Assembly (NCBI RefSeq): GCF_000745175.1
Contig: NZ_JQNI01000002.1
Span: forward strand, 2,123,501-2,187,500
Direction: 5' to 3'
Length of the DNA stretch: 64,000 nt
Source: Deinococcus sp. YIM 77859
GTDB lineage: Bacteria; Deinococcota; Deinococci; Deinococcales; Deinococcaceae
The translations under genes were made by a program, and so were the position numbers. The first letter of the stretch is position 1. Every line of letters begins with the position of its first letter. This document shows positions 41,141 through 54,385 of this stretch, piece after piece. A model generated the notes under the pieces. The model was not told the DNA's origin and ran no database searches. It saw only the letters and a list, made by a program, of their open reading frames with translations.

Positions 41141-41362
41141 TCACAACACGCCGCCCCCCAGCATCAGCCGCAGAGCCGCCAGCGCCGCGACCACGACATT
41201 CAGGGTGGTCGCTCCCCGGTCGCGGGCCAGTACCCCGAACACCAGGCCGAGAATGGCGGGCGGCAACACAAAGATCCAGTTCAACCACCCGAAAAAGGGC
41301 AGCAGACCGAGCAGCAGGCCCAACGCGGCAAGAATACCCAGGATCAGTGACACAGCTCTCAT
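41141..41362 (-). CDS. Small hydrophobic membrane protein
   Basis: 73 residues, MRAVSLILGILAALGLLLGLL with two to three membrane segments and a glycine-rich closing stretch (about 53-73). A polar loop ARDRGATT separates the last two. No family recognised. It is divergent from nth, 87 bases away. Composition alone (hydrophobic, no other function) makes it plausible rather than proven. Confidence 0.6.
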   Translation of the reverse strand: MRAVSLILGILAALGLLLGLLPFFGWLNWIFVLPPAILGLVFGVLARDRGATTLNVVVAALAALRLMLGGGVL

Positions 41363-41449
41363 GCTTCAGCTTACGTGCTGTGGGCTGGAGAAGTTCCCCT
41401 CCACCGTCTCCACAGACGGCCCCGCGGGCCTCGGTGTAGGCTCCTTCGC

Positions 41450-42121
41450 GTGACCCGCCGCCCCGTTCCCTCCTCCCACCTGCCGAACGGTGCCAGAACC
41501 CGCGCGCCGCTGGTGCTCTCGGCGCTGGAAACGCTGTACCCGGATGCCCGCACGGAACTGGTGTTTCGTAATCCCTTTGAGCTGCTGGTGGCCACCGTGC
41601 TCAGCGCCCAGGCCACCGATGTCAGCGTGAATGCCGTCACGCCCGCCCTCTTTGCTCGGTACCCCGACGCCTGGGCGCTGAGCCGGGCGACGCCCGAGGA
41701 CATCGAGCCGTACATCCGCACGGTCGGGCTGTACCGCGCCAAGGCCCGCAACCTCTCGCTTCTGGCCCGTCTGCTGGTCGAGCGGCACGGCGGAGAGGTG
41801 CCCAACGACTTTGGTGCGGTCGTCGCCCTACCCGGTGCGGGCCGCAAGACGGCAAACGTAGTCCTCAGCAATGCCTACGGCTTCCCGGCCATTGCGGTCG
41901 ACACCCACGTGGGCCGCCTCGCCCGCCGCCTGGGCCTGAGCACGCAGACCAATCCCGACCGGGTGGAGCGCGACCTTCAGCGCCTCTTTCCGCGGGAACG
42001 CTGGGTCTTTTTGCACCACGCCCTGATTCTGCATGGCCGCCGCGTCTGCCAGGCGCGCAGGCCGCAGTGTGCCGCGTGCCTGATGCGAACATTCTGTCCG
42101 CGTGTTGGGGTGGAGCCTTGA
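41450..42121 (+). CDS. nth: Endonuclease III (Nth) DNA glycosylase/AP lyase
   Basis: 223 residues from a GTG. The helix-hairpin-helix LPGAGRKTANVVL supplies K133, the Schiff-base nucleophile, and D151 lies in AVDTHVGRLARRLGL. The 4Fe-4S ligands C200, C207, C210 and C216 have the canonical C-x6-C-x2-C-x5-C spacing. Removes oxidised pyrimidines and cuts the abasic site in base excision repair. The family is usually multi-copy in Deinococcus; this is a standard-length copy. Followed by an MFS gene 28 bases later. Confidence 0.95.
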   Translation: MTRRPVPSSHLPNGARTRAPLVLSALETLYPDARTELVFRNPFELLVATVLSAQATDVSVNAVTPALFARYPDAWALSRATPEDIEPYIRTVGLYRAKARNLSLLARLLVERHGGEVPNDFGAVVALPGAGRKTANVVLSNAYGFPAIAVDTHVGRLARRLGLSTQTNPDRVERDLQRLFPRERWVFLHHALILHGRRVCQARRPQCAACLMRTFCPRVGVEP

Positions 42122-42149
42122 AACGGTGCGTGGTCAGTGGGAGTGACCT

Positions 42150-43382
42150 GTGACCTGGCGCTTCTCCCGTCAGGTGTGGCTCTACCTCGCCTCCGCCTTC
42201 ACCTTTGGGCTCTCGCAGGCATTCGCGGCGCTCTTTTTGAATTTCTACCTGCGCGCACTCGGGCTGGGGGCGGAGTGGCAAGGCCTGGTCAACGCGCTGC
42301 CCGCCCTCACGCTGGCAGCCCTGAGCCTCCCCGCCGTAGCGCTCGCGCGGCGCATCAGCAACGCGCGGACCATTCAGGTGGGCAGCGTGCTGAGCCTGAT
42401 CGGTGCGGTGCTCTTGAGCCTTGCGGGGGGGCCGGGGGCGGCGATCGCGGGCGCCCTGGTGCAGGGGGCGGGCGCGGCGCTGCTGTCGGTATCGGGATCG
42501 CCCTTTATGGCGAACAACAGTGACGAGCGCAGCCGCGTGGCACTCTTTAGCGTGCAAAGCGCCCTGATGACCGGCGCGGGCTTTTTGGGCAACCTGCTGG
42601 GCGGACGGGTGCCCGAAGTGTACGCGGCGGCGACGGGCACCGCTCCCGATGACCTGCCCGCCCTGCGCGCCGCGCTGCTGGTGTCGGCGGCCTTTCAACT
42701 CGCGGGCCTGCTGCCGGTGCTGCTCCTGCGCTCCAGCGGCAAGCCACGCCCCGAGGGCCGCTCTTTGACGGTGCGCGCCAAGGGGACGATGGCGCGGTTG
42801 GTGGCCCCCAACGTGCTCGTGGGCTTGGGAGCGGGCGCCACGATTCCCTTTCTGAATGTCTTTATCGAGGGCAAGTTTCGCGTCGATTACGCGAGCCTGG
42901 GCACCCTCTTTGCCTGGACCAGCCTGGCGACCGCCGCTACGGCGCTTCTGCAACCGCTGCTGGTGCGGCGCCTAGGCCAGCTTCCCGCCGTGCTGACGGT
43001 GCAGGCTGCCAGCCTGCCCTTTCTGGCCGTGCTGGGCTTTGCGCCCGAGCTGTGGATGGTGAGTGTGGCCCTGTTCACGCGCGGGGCGCTGATGAACGCG
43101 GCGGGACCGGTCTACAGCGCGTACGCGATGTCCGCGCTGCCTGACGAGGACCGCCCGATGTACTCCGCCGTCAACGTCATCGCCTGGGATCTGGGGTGGG
43201 CGGCGAGCAGCCTGCTCAGCGGCGTGGTGCGCGGCGCGCTGCCCTTTGACGTCGCCTTCCGCGTGCTGTTCGCCTGGACGATTCTGATGTACGCGGGCAG
43301 TGTTCTGGCCATCTATCTGGGTCTGTACCGCCGCGAGCGGGGCGCGGCCCGTGCGGTTCCTGCCGCCGAACGGCTCGGGTGA
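42150..43382 (+). CDS. Major facilitator superfamily transporter
   Basis: 410 residues from a GTG (VTWRFSRQVWLYLA) with about twelve hydrophobic segments in two halves and a basic central loop near residue 205 (SSGKPRPEGRS). The family signature between helices 2 and 3 is degenerate (ALARRISNARTIQ), as in many drug/sugar-type MFS exporters. Substrate unknown. The zinc-ribbon gene begins 17 bases after its stop. Confidence 0.88.
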   Translation: MTWRFSRQVWLYLASAFTFGLSQAFAALFLNFYLRALGLGAEWQGLVNALPALTLAALSLPAVALARRISNARTIQVGSVLSLIGAVLLSLAGGPGAAIAGALVQGAGAALLSVSGSPFMANNSDERSRVALFSVQSALMTGAGFLGNLLGGRVPEVYAAATGTAPDDLPALRAALLVSAAFQLAGLLPVLLLRSSGKPRPEGRSLTVRAKGTMARLVAPNVLVGLGAGATIPFLNVFIEGKFRVDYASLGTLFAWTSLATAATALLQPLLVRRLGQLPAVLTVQAASLPFLAVLGFAPELWMVSVALFTRGALMNAAGPVYSAYAMSALPDEDRPMYSAVNVIAWDLGWAASSLLSGVVRGALPFDVAFRVLFAWTILMYAGSVLAIYLGLYRRERGAARAVPAAERLG

Positions 43383-43386
43383 GGGG

Positions 43387-43392
43387 TACACT
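43387..43392 (+). promoter_or_regulatory. -10 box TACACT of the zinc-ribbon gene
   Basis: TACACT with seven bases to the ATG at 43400; supports that start over an in-frame ATG at 43379 that overlaps the MFS gene. Confidence 0.45.
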
Positions 43393-43399
43393 GCACCCG

Positions 43400-44116
43400 A
43401 TGAGCGACACCGGACCCCTTCAGAGCCTGTACCGCGTGCAGGAGCTTGACCTGGAACTCGACCGGCTGCGGGCCGAGGAGGCCAGCATCCCGGACGCCCT
43501 GCGCGATGCCCGCGCCCAGCAGGAACGCCTGAACAACGACCTAGAGGACACCGAAATCACCCTCGAGGGCGTGGAGCGGCAGATCCGGCAGCTCGAACAG
43601 GACCTCGCCGGAACCCGCGAGCAGATCACCCGTGCCCGAGAGGAGCAGGACAAGAATGCCTTTGACGCCCGCGCCCAGTCGCAGTACGGCAGCCGCATCC
43701 AGATGCTGTCCGAGCGAGCCGAGGAGATGGAAGAGGACCTGGTGCCCCTGCGGGAGCGGCAACGTGAACTCACCGCCAAAGCCAGCAGCCTGCGCGGCGA
43801 GCACCGTGCCCTGCGCCCCCGTCTGGAGGAACTCGAGGCCGGGGACGAGGCCCGCATCCAGGGCCTGCGCGCTCAGGGGGAGGGGGCGCGCCAGGAACGC
43901 GCCCGGTTGGTCGCCGGCATCGACTCGCGCACCGTCAAGGAGTACGACCTCATCCGCAAAGCGAAAAAGGGTCTGGGCCTGGTCGAGATTCGTGGGGGCC
44001 GCTGCACCGGCTGTAACGTGGTGCTGCCCGTCAACGTGCAGCAGAAGGCCGCCCAGGGCAAGTTGCCCCCCGTGAAGTGCCCCTCCTGTGGCCGCTTCCT
44101 GATCAAACGGGGCTGA
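43400..44116 (+). CDS. Coiled-coil protein with C-terminal zinc ribbon (CT398-like)
   Basis: 238 residues. Residues about 10-170 are a long two-strand coiled coil rich in Glu, Arg and Leu. The last 45 residues carry a C4 zinc ribbon, RCTGCNVVLPVNVQ and KCPSCGRFLI. This is the architecture of the CT398/CdsZ-like family, proposed to act as scaffolds or in RNA/secretion contexts. A basic loop (RKAKKGLGLVEIRGGRC) precedes the ribbon. Precise role unknown. Confidence 0.87.
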   Translation: MSDTGPLQSLYRVQELDLELDRLRAEEASIPDALRDARAQQERLNNDLEDTEITLEGVERQIRQLEQDLAGTREQITRAREEQDKNAFDARAQSQYGSRIQMLSERAEEMEEDLVPLRERQRELTAKASSLRGEHRALRPRLEELEAGDEARIQGLRAQGEGARQERARLVAGIDSRTVKEYDLIRKAKKGLGLVEIRGGRCTGCNVVLPVNVQQKAAQGKLPPVKCPSCGRFLIKRG

Positions 44117-44233
44117 GAGCGGATACCCCCAGCGGGGAAAGTCCGGGGGGACGAACGGGGGAGTTGATTTCCTGGCCGCCGTCCCCGGCGGACATTTCCC
44201 CCGGCCTCTGGCCTGAGCCGCCAGGGGTCACAT

Positions 44234-44263
44234 CTTGTACACGAAAACGGATCGTCGTACAAG
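44234..44263. promoter_or_regulatory. Inverted repeat upstream of nrdJ, possible operator
   Basis: CTTGTACACGA is matched by TCGTCGTACAAG, an 11-bp dyad with one extra C, ending four bases before the -35 element of nrdJ. Position suggests a regulator site for nucleotide-reductase control. It is not a clear match to the NrdR box as I know it. Confidence 0.45.
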
Positions 44264-44266
44264 TCC

Positions 44267-44295
44267 TTGTGCATTAGGGTGAAGGGTGTTACAGT
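44267..44295 (+). promoter_or_regulatory. Promoter of nrdJ
   Basis: TTGTGC and TACAGT are separated by exactly 17 bases. The predicted leader of about 100 bases ends with the AAGGAG site before the ATG, so nrdJ, unlike many neighbours, has a long 5' untranslated region. Confidence 0.65.
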
Positions 44296-44400
44296 CGGGC
44301 ATCTGAGAGCGGCCCCTTGTGCCGGGCCACCCTGTCCATTCCGGGCTGCCTTCCGCAAGGCGGTCGGGATTTGTGTTGCCGTTTTCTATAAGGAGCCTCT

Positions 44401-48510
<4,110 letters not shown>

Positions 48511-48532
48511 GTGACGGCACAGCCTGAAGAGT

Positions 48533-48568
48533 GGCGGCGAGGAGAAAGGCCCGCCGCCTCTTCTTTGC
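48533..48568. terminator. Terminator between nrdJ and the sugar dehydrogenase gene
   Basis: GGCGGCG and CGCCGCC pair over a 12-base loop, followed by TCTTCTTT on the plus strand. It lies between converging stops. Confidence 0.65.
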
Positions 48569-48582
48569 TCCTCTAACTGGGT

Positions 48583-49710
48583 TCAGCGCCCCAGTTTCAG
48601 GATTCGCCCGCTGCTGTATTCCGCCACGTACAGTTCGCCTGCCTCGTCCTCCCCGAAGGTGGAGGGGTTCTCCACACGCCCGATGCGGGTCTTGCTCCAA
48701 GTCTGCCCGCTGACGGGGGCGGCCCAGACATTGCCGCTGCCAAAGTCGGCAAAGACGTACTGTCCCTTGAGCGCGGGAATGGCTTGGCCCCGGTAGACGT
48801 ACCCGCCTGTGATGCTCTGGCCCTCGTCCCGGCCGTACACCAAGACGGGTTCGGTGAGGCCCTGGGTGCGGCAGCCCTGAGGAGGCTCATAGCAACTGCG
48901 GCCCTCGCGCAGATCCCAACCGTAGTTCTCGCCGCCTCGACTGGCGCGCGGCTGGCGGTTGACCTCCTCAAAAGCGTTCTGCCCTACATCCGCGATGATC
49001 AGGTCCCCAGTCACGCGGTCGAAGGAAAAACGCCAGGGGTTTCGCAGGCCGTACGCCCAGATGTAGGGGTTGGCCCCCTGGCGGTTGAGGAAGGGGTTGC
49101 CGGGGGCGGGTTTTGCGGCGTCGCCCCGCACGTCAAAGCGCAGGATCTTGCCCAGGGGTGTGCTCAACTTCTGCGCGTTCTCCTGCGGGTCACCCTGGCT
49201 GCCGCCGTCGCCCAGGCCCAGGTACAGGAAGCCGTCTGGCCCAAAGGCCAGCTGCCCGCCGTTGTGGTTGGCGTAGGGCTGGTCGGTGGTGAAGAGCACC
49301 TTTGCGCTGGCCGGATCGGCGCGGGAGAAGTCGGCGGTGGCCGTGTACCGGGCCAGCACGGTATCGCCGTTCCGGTCGGTGTAGTGGATGTACAGGCGGC
49401 GATTTTGCCGGTAGCTGGGGTCAAAGGCCAGGCCCAGCAGGCCGCGCTCACCCCCTGCCCGGGTGAGGCCACTCACGTCAAGAAAGGGCTGGGCGCGCAC
49501 CTGTCCGTTTTGAATGACGCGCACCTGCCCGCCCTGCAACGCGGCATAGAGCCGCCCGGAGCCGTCTGCGGCGTGGGTGAGGGTGGTGACCTGTGGCAGC
49601 CCGCTCACAAAGGGGGTGAACTTCACCTGCGGCGCAGCCGCCCGCTGGGCCTGGACAGAGGGGGCCAGCAGGACGGTCAGGACCAATGGCGCAAAGACAG
49701 CGCGAACCAT
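48583..49710 (-). CDS. PQQ-dependent sugar dehydrogenase family protein, secreted
   Basis: 375 residues with a signal peptide (MVRAVFAPLVLTVLLAPSVQAQ). The six-bladed propeller of the soluble glucose dehydrogenase/sorbosone dehydrogenase family is evident: GERGLLGLAFDPSYRQNRRLYIHYT, NHNGGQLAFGPDGFLYLGLGDGG (catalytic His), GKILRFDV, AYGLRNPWRFSFD, ENYGWDLREG and GGYVYRG. Oxidises aldoses or related compounds outside the inner membrane with PQQ. No PQQ synthesis gene is in this window, so cofactor supply is untested. Convergent with nrdJ. Confidence 0.92.
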   Translation of the reverse strand: MVRAVFAPLVLTVLLAPSVQAQRAAAPQVKFTPFVSGLPQVTTLTHAADGSGRLYAALQGGQVRVIQNGQVRAQPFLDVSGLTRAGGERGLLGLAFDPSYRQNRRLYIHYTDRNGDTVLARYTATADFSRADPASAKVLFTTDQPYANHNGGQLAFGPDGFLYLGLGDGGSQGDPQENAQKLSTPLGKILRFDVRGDAAKPAPGNPFLNRQGANPYIWAYGLRNPWRFSFDRVTGDLIIADVGQNAFEEVNRQPRASRGGENYGWDLREGRSCYEPPQGCRTQGLTEPVLVYGRDEGQSITGGYVYRGQAIPALKGQYVFADFGSGNVWAAPVSGQTWSKTRIGRVENPSTFGEDEAGELYVAEYSSGRILKLGR

Positions 49711-49798
49711 AAACCAGTGTGCCCGGTACGAGGGGCGGTCAACTGTGAGCTCGCGGACCAGCCAGCGAGGGACTCCAGTTCCTGTGATGCGGACGGCC

Positions 49799-51145
49799 CT
49801 AGAAGCCGCTCACGTTGAGGCGGCCTCCCGTCACGGTCTTGCCATTCAGGCTAGGGGTCGCGATCACGCTCCCGAGGATGGCATTCCGAATCTGTTGGGC
49901 AGTGGCGCCCGGGTGGGTGCTGGCATACAGAGCCGCGGCCCCGGTGACGTGGGGGGTTGCCATGCTGGTGCCGTTGTAGCTGGCGTATTTGTTGTACGGC
50001 ACGCTGCTGGTGATCGCCACACCGGGTGCCCCAAGGTCCACCTGCGTCTTGCCGTACTGGCTAAAGGAGGCGAGGGCACCGGTCTTGTCGATGGCCGCCA
50101 CGGCGATCACCGCGTCGTACCCAGCGTCCCTGCTGGTGTCGTAGTTGCTGGGGTAGGAGGCCGTCGTATCATTGTCGGTGCCGCTGTTCCCCGCCGCCGC
50201 GATGAAGAGGATGTTCGCCTTTGCCCCGCGCACAATGGCCTCGTACAGGGCCTGCGAGTATCCCCCACCGCCCCAGGAATTGTTGGTTGCCACGATATTC
50301 AGGCCGTGCCGCGTCTTGAGGTCGGTGAAGTAGTCCACAGCCTTGATCGCGTCGGCGGTGCTGCCGCCCCGGCGGCCCAGGAACTTGCCGCTGATCAGCG
50401 TGACGTTGTGGTTCACGCCAACCACGCCGCCGTCATTCGCGGTGCCGCCGATCGTCCCGGCGACATGCGTGCCGTGGGCATCCAGGCTGCCGCGTGTGCC
50501 GCCGTCATAGACCGTGTTATCCCCGTTGGCGAAGTCCCAGCCGCGCGTGTCGTCCACGTAGCCGTTACCGTCGTTGTCTACGCCGTCCACCGGGTCAAAG
50601 GGGTTAAGCCAGGCATTCCCCTTGAGATCGGGGTGGTCGAACTGGTAGCCCTCGTCGATGATGCCCACGTACACGTTGTCACTGCCCACCGTGCCGCGGG
50701 CCCAGGCCTCAGCAGCCTGGCTGCCGTAGGCGTTGGCGGGACTGCTCGCGTCGCCCGCCATTCCCCAGAGGGTGCCGTCAGTGTAGTACGGGTCGGTGAC
50801 GGTCGCCTGGTGCTGGTAGATCCAGTTGGGCTCCGCAAAGCGAACGGCGCCGCTTGCCTGCAGCTGCGCGATCTTGGCTTCCACGCTTTGCCCATCGGTG
50901 ATTCGGGTGCGCAGCAGCGCCGCTCCGTTCACCACCGCGAGCTGCTCCAGCGACTGCACGCCCAGCCGCGCTTCGAGCGCACCTAGGCTCTGGGCACCCA
51001 GGTTGCTGGAAAGCTGCACAATCACCTCGCCGGGCACGTACGGATGCCCCGCCGTCGAAGCGGTGGTCGTGGGCTCGGGGGCTGTGGCACAGGCTCCAAG
51101 CAGCACGCTGAGGGTCAGCAGGCCGAAGAGGGGAGAACGCTTCAT
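49799..51145 (-). CDS. Subtilisin-like (S8) serine protease, lipoprotein
   Basis: 448 residues from MKRSPLFGLLTLSVLLGAC with the lipobox cysteine at C19 and an AGGAGG site; longer starts (to 51382) read through a terminator and are rejected. An I9-like propeptide (about 35-110, PYVPGEVIVQL) precedes D164 in GIIDEGYQFDHPDL, H224 in AHGTHVAG, N320 in AAGN and S394 in NGTSMATPHV. A calcium-loop-like segment DPVDGVDNDGNGYVDD lies between Asp and His. Distinct from the protease at 22099-23928: shorter, with no C-terminal beta sandwich. Confidence 0.94.
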   Translation of the reverse strand: MKRSPLFGLLTLSVLLGACATAPEPTTTASTAGHPYVPGEVIVQLSSNLGAQSLGALEARLGVQSLEQLAVVNGAALLRTRITDGQSVEAKIAQLQASGAVRFAEPNWIYQHQATVTDPYYTDGTLWGMAGDASSPANAYGSQAAEAWARGTVGSDNVYVGIIDEGYQFDHPDLKGNAWLNPFDPVDGVDNDGNGYVDDTRGWDFANGDNTVYDGGTRGSLDAHGTHVAGTIGGTANDGGVVGVNHNVTLISGKFLGRRGGSTADAIKAVDYFTDLKTRHGLNIVATNNSWGGGGYSQALYEAIVRGAKANILFIAAAGNSGTDNDTTASYPSNYDTSRDAGYDAVIAVAAIDKTGALASFSQYGKTQVDLGAPGVAITSSVPYNKYASYNGTSMATPHVTGAAALYASTHPGATAQQIRNAILGSVIATPSLNGKTVTGGRLNVSGF

Positions 51146-51241
51146 AGAACCTCCTGAGTTGGCAGCAACGCCGAGATGTCGAGTGTCAGGAAGATAGCCA
51201 GGCAGGTGTGTGCGTGCTGTGATCGGCTCGGTGCCGAAACC

Positions 51242-51266
51242 AAAAAGCCCCCACCGAACCGTGGGG
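51242..51266 (-). terminator. Rho-independent terminator after the lipoprotein remnant
   Basis: On the minus strand CCCCAC, six bases and GTGGGG are followed by GCTTTTT. It lies 28 bases after the stop of the beheaded lipoprotein gene and would have served it. Confidence 0.8.
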
Positions 51267-51293
51267 ACAAGAAAGGTTGCCTCACCTACGCCC

Positions 51294-51375
51294 TTAGTCG
51301 TCGTCCTCGCCCTGTTCGGTGACGGTGCCCTCGTTCTCGCCCTCATCTCCGCCGCCCACATCACAGGCGGCAAGC
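51294..51375 (-). pseudogene. 3' remnant of a small acidic lipoprotein gene
   Basis: Reading to the stop at 51294, the frame gives LAAC-DVGGGDEGENEGTVTEQGEDDD. LAAC is a perfect lipobox, so this is the end of a signal peptide plus a mature part of about 23 acidic residues. The first part of the signal peptide is missing; instead the sequence joins the right end of the tnpB element. Its own terminator survives. No matching N-terminal piece was found on the other side of the element. Confidence 0.6.
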
Positions 51376-51402
51376 TTGACACTCCCCCCCTTAAAAGGGT
51401 GG
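51376..51402 (-). mobile_element. IS200/IS605-type right end
   Basis: On the minus strand CCCACCCTTTTAAGGGGGGG can fold as the short subterminal hairpin of IS200/IS605 elements, and is followed by GAGTGTCAA. TCAA is the right-end cleavage motif of IS608 and could mark the element border at 51376. It lies directly at the tnpB stop, as in the family. Confidence 0.55.
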
Positions 51403-51759
51403 GATTCTTGCTTCAGCGACAGACGCCCGCAAGCGCAGGTCTTCTTCCGTCTCCACAAGCGTTTCCTGGGTTTCCCCAGCCGTTTTGGCGTGCCCCACCA
51501 TACGGAGTCCGAGCTTCAGGATGTTGATGGCGGCGTTGTCGTCGCGGTCTAAGTTGACGCCGCAACCGCACACATGCTGCCGGGTCTTCAGGTCTTTTTT
51601 CACCGTCTGACCGCACCCCGAGCAAATCTGAGAGGTATACGCGGGATTGACCGGAATGGCTATCTTGCCCATGATTCTCGCAAAGTATTCAATCCATAAC
51701 CGGAACTCTCGCCAACTGGCGTCCCCGATGGACTTGGACAACTTGCGATTGCGAATCAT
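51391..51759 (-). pseudogene. TnpB (IS605 OrfB-like RNA-guided nuclease), C-terminal fragment
   Basis: 122 residues remain of a protein normally near 400. The fragment contains KLSKSIGDASWREFRLWIEYFARIMG, the zinc finger (CSGCGQTVKKDL and HVCGCG) and the last RuvC motif LDRDDNAAINIL. A stop codon precedes the homologous part, and sequence upstream of MIRNRKL does not resemble TnpB, so the N-terminal two thirds are deleted. No tnpA is nearby. The guide-RNA-bearing 3' end and right end are retained. Confidence 0.88.
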
Positions 51760-51867
51760 GTTCCTGCCTCCGTGCCCCGTGTGCAGGCCTTCAGGATCCG
51801 TTCACCCGCCGGGCTCTCCTGCACACCGGACGCAGAACTCAGCACACGGTCACGGCAAGGGGCACGC

Positions 51868-53193
<1,326 letters not shown>

Positions 53194-53196
<3 letters not shown>

Positions 53197-53321
53197 GTCA
53201 GACCTCCACGCCCGCCAGGAGGGCGAGCGAAGCGAGTAGGAGAGAGAGCCCCCAGACAGAAGTTTGAAGGCTTCCCCGGCACACGGAGGCCGGAAGACTG
53301 GAGTCTGGGAACATGTCAGAC
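53194..53321. repeat. 108-base block flanked by 10-base direct repeats at the der start
   Basis: CATGTCAGAC occurs at 53194-53203 and again at 53312-53321, each followed by a purine-rich Shine-Dalgarno site on the minus strand. The block between contains CCCAGAC (53251-53257) matched by GTCTGGG (53303-53309) and further inner pairs, so it can fold into a branched hairpin. The layout suggests a small non-autonomous insertion with target duplication. Confidence 0.45.
53198..53314 (-). CDS. Possible 38-residue leader peptide upstream of der
   Basis: An ATG in the upstream copy of the direct repeat, with an AAAGGAG site, opens MFPDSSLPASVCRGS and runs to a TGA one base before the der ATG. The C-terminal half is hydrophobic (WGLSLLLASLALLAGVEV). 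It could couple translation to der, or be a chance reading of the inserted block. Confidence 0.25.
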   Translation of the reverse strand: MFPDSSLPASVCRGSLQTSVWGLSLLLASLALLAGVEV

Positions 53322-53675
53322 GCTCCTTTCGGTGCCGAGCCCTCCCGGCGTCGGGGGAAGGTTCGCCGCTGCCCCGGCCTCCTCATGGGGGCACAGAGGG
53401 CCATAGACTCAATATCTTAGTTCACATTCTGCGGCAAGAAGGTGACGTTTCCCTCAGCGGGCTGCCACCAGATGTCATGCTGTGGCCTACCCCAAGCGGG
53501 GAGAGAGGGGGAAGAGCATGGAAGCGCCCTGGTACAAGAAGGCCGGTAACGGACACGGCACCAGAGGCGCGAGTTTTTGCCATGAAAGCCGCGCCTCCTC
53601 CAAAATCCGCCTGCATCTGAAATGTAGACGAAAAGATCAAGGGGCAAAAAGCTCGACCAGGAGCGCATCGATCTG
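53322..53675. other. Non-coding stretch with no recognised feature
   Basis: About 350 bases between the der upstream block and the decayed transposase. Neither strand gives a protein that resembles a family, and I see no RNA gene. Probably intergenic sequence and element debris. Confidence 0.5.
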
Positions 53676-54239
53676 CTATCGGCGCTGGGGATCTGAGCGC
53701 TGTTCCTGCATCATCAGGAAGACGGCCAGACGCTCCAGTCCCCAGGTCAACACCCGCTTGCCTGGCGGGTGTTTCTCTTGCCGTCGCCACCCTCCCCAAT
53801 GCGCGAGCAGGTGGAGTTGCCGGTTGTCCAGGGTCGCGCCCCACTCGAACAGGAAGGCGGCCACGATCCACGCGCAGCTCACCAGGACCCGCAAGCCGTC
53901 GAAGTGCAGGACGCGGGCACTCTCTCACTTCAAGACCCCCTTGGTCCAGGCGGGCCGTCACGTCCTCAGCGGGCAGGCGCAGGTGACTCACCGGTCCTCA
54001 AGCGCCTTGGTTCCAGGCGTACCGCCGTGCACTCCAGGGGAGAGGGACCAGGAAGGTGCACGGCTGTGCCGTGCACGTGGACCTTCAGCGCGAGCGATCT
54101 GTGACAGAGGCAATCCCCCGGAGGCGAGGAGGCCTTGCAGGGTGGTCGAGAACCCCTGGAACAAGCGGCGGTCACCAAAGAGCGGCCTGAAAGCCTGGAG
54201 ATGGCGCGAGAACGCGCCCAGCGGCACGTACGGCTTCAT
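53676..54239 (-). pseudogene. Decayed IS transposase (IS4/IS701-like)
   Basis: Two pieces of one transposase-like protein lie on the minus strand in different frames. The N-terminal piece begins MKPYVPLGAFSRHLQAFRPL (54239 leftwards), and the C-terminal piece reads LRVLVSCAWIVAAFLFEWGATLDN and GKRVLTWGLERL (to 53676). The middle, which should hold the DDE residues, is mostly gone. The resemblance to IS4-type transposases common in Deinococcus is from memory of family motifs and is not certain. Confidence 0.5.

Positions 54240-54385
<146 letters not shown>

Noticed and set aside
44132..44150. GCGGGGAAAGTCCGGGG resembles the 5' core of RNase P RNA (GGAAAGTCCGGG).
   Set aside because: Only about 250 bases remain before nrdJ, the P4 and GAAAnG-type partner segments are missing, and a promoter and dyad occupy the rest.
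44117..44400. Possible cobalamin riboswitch before the B12-dependent nrdJ.
   Set aside because: I could not find the B12-box or the other conserved riboswitch segments; only simple hairpins and a standard promoter are seen.
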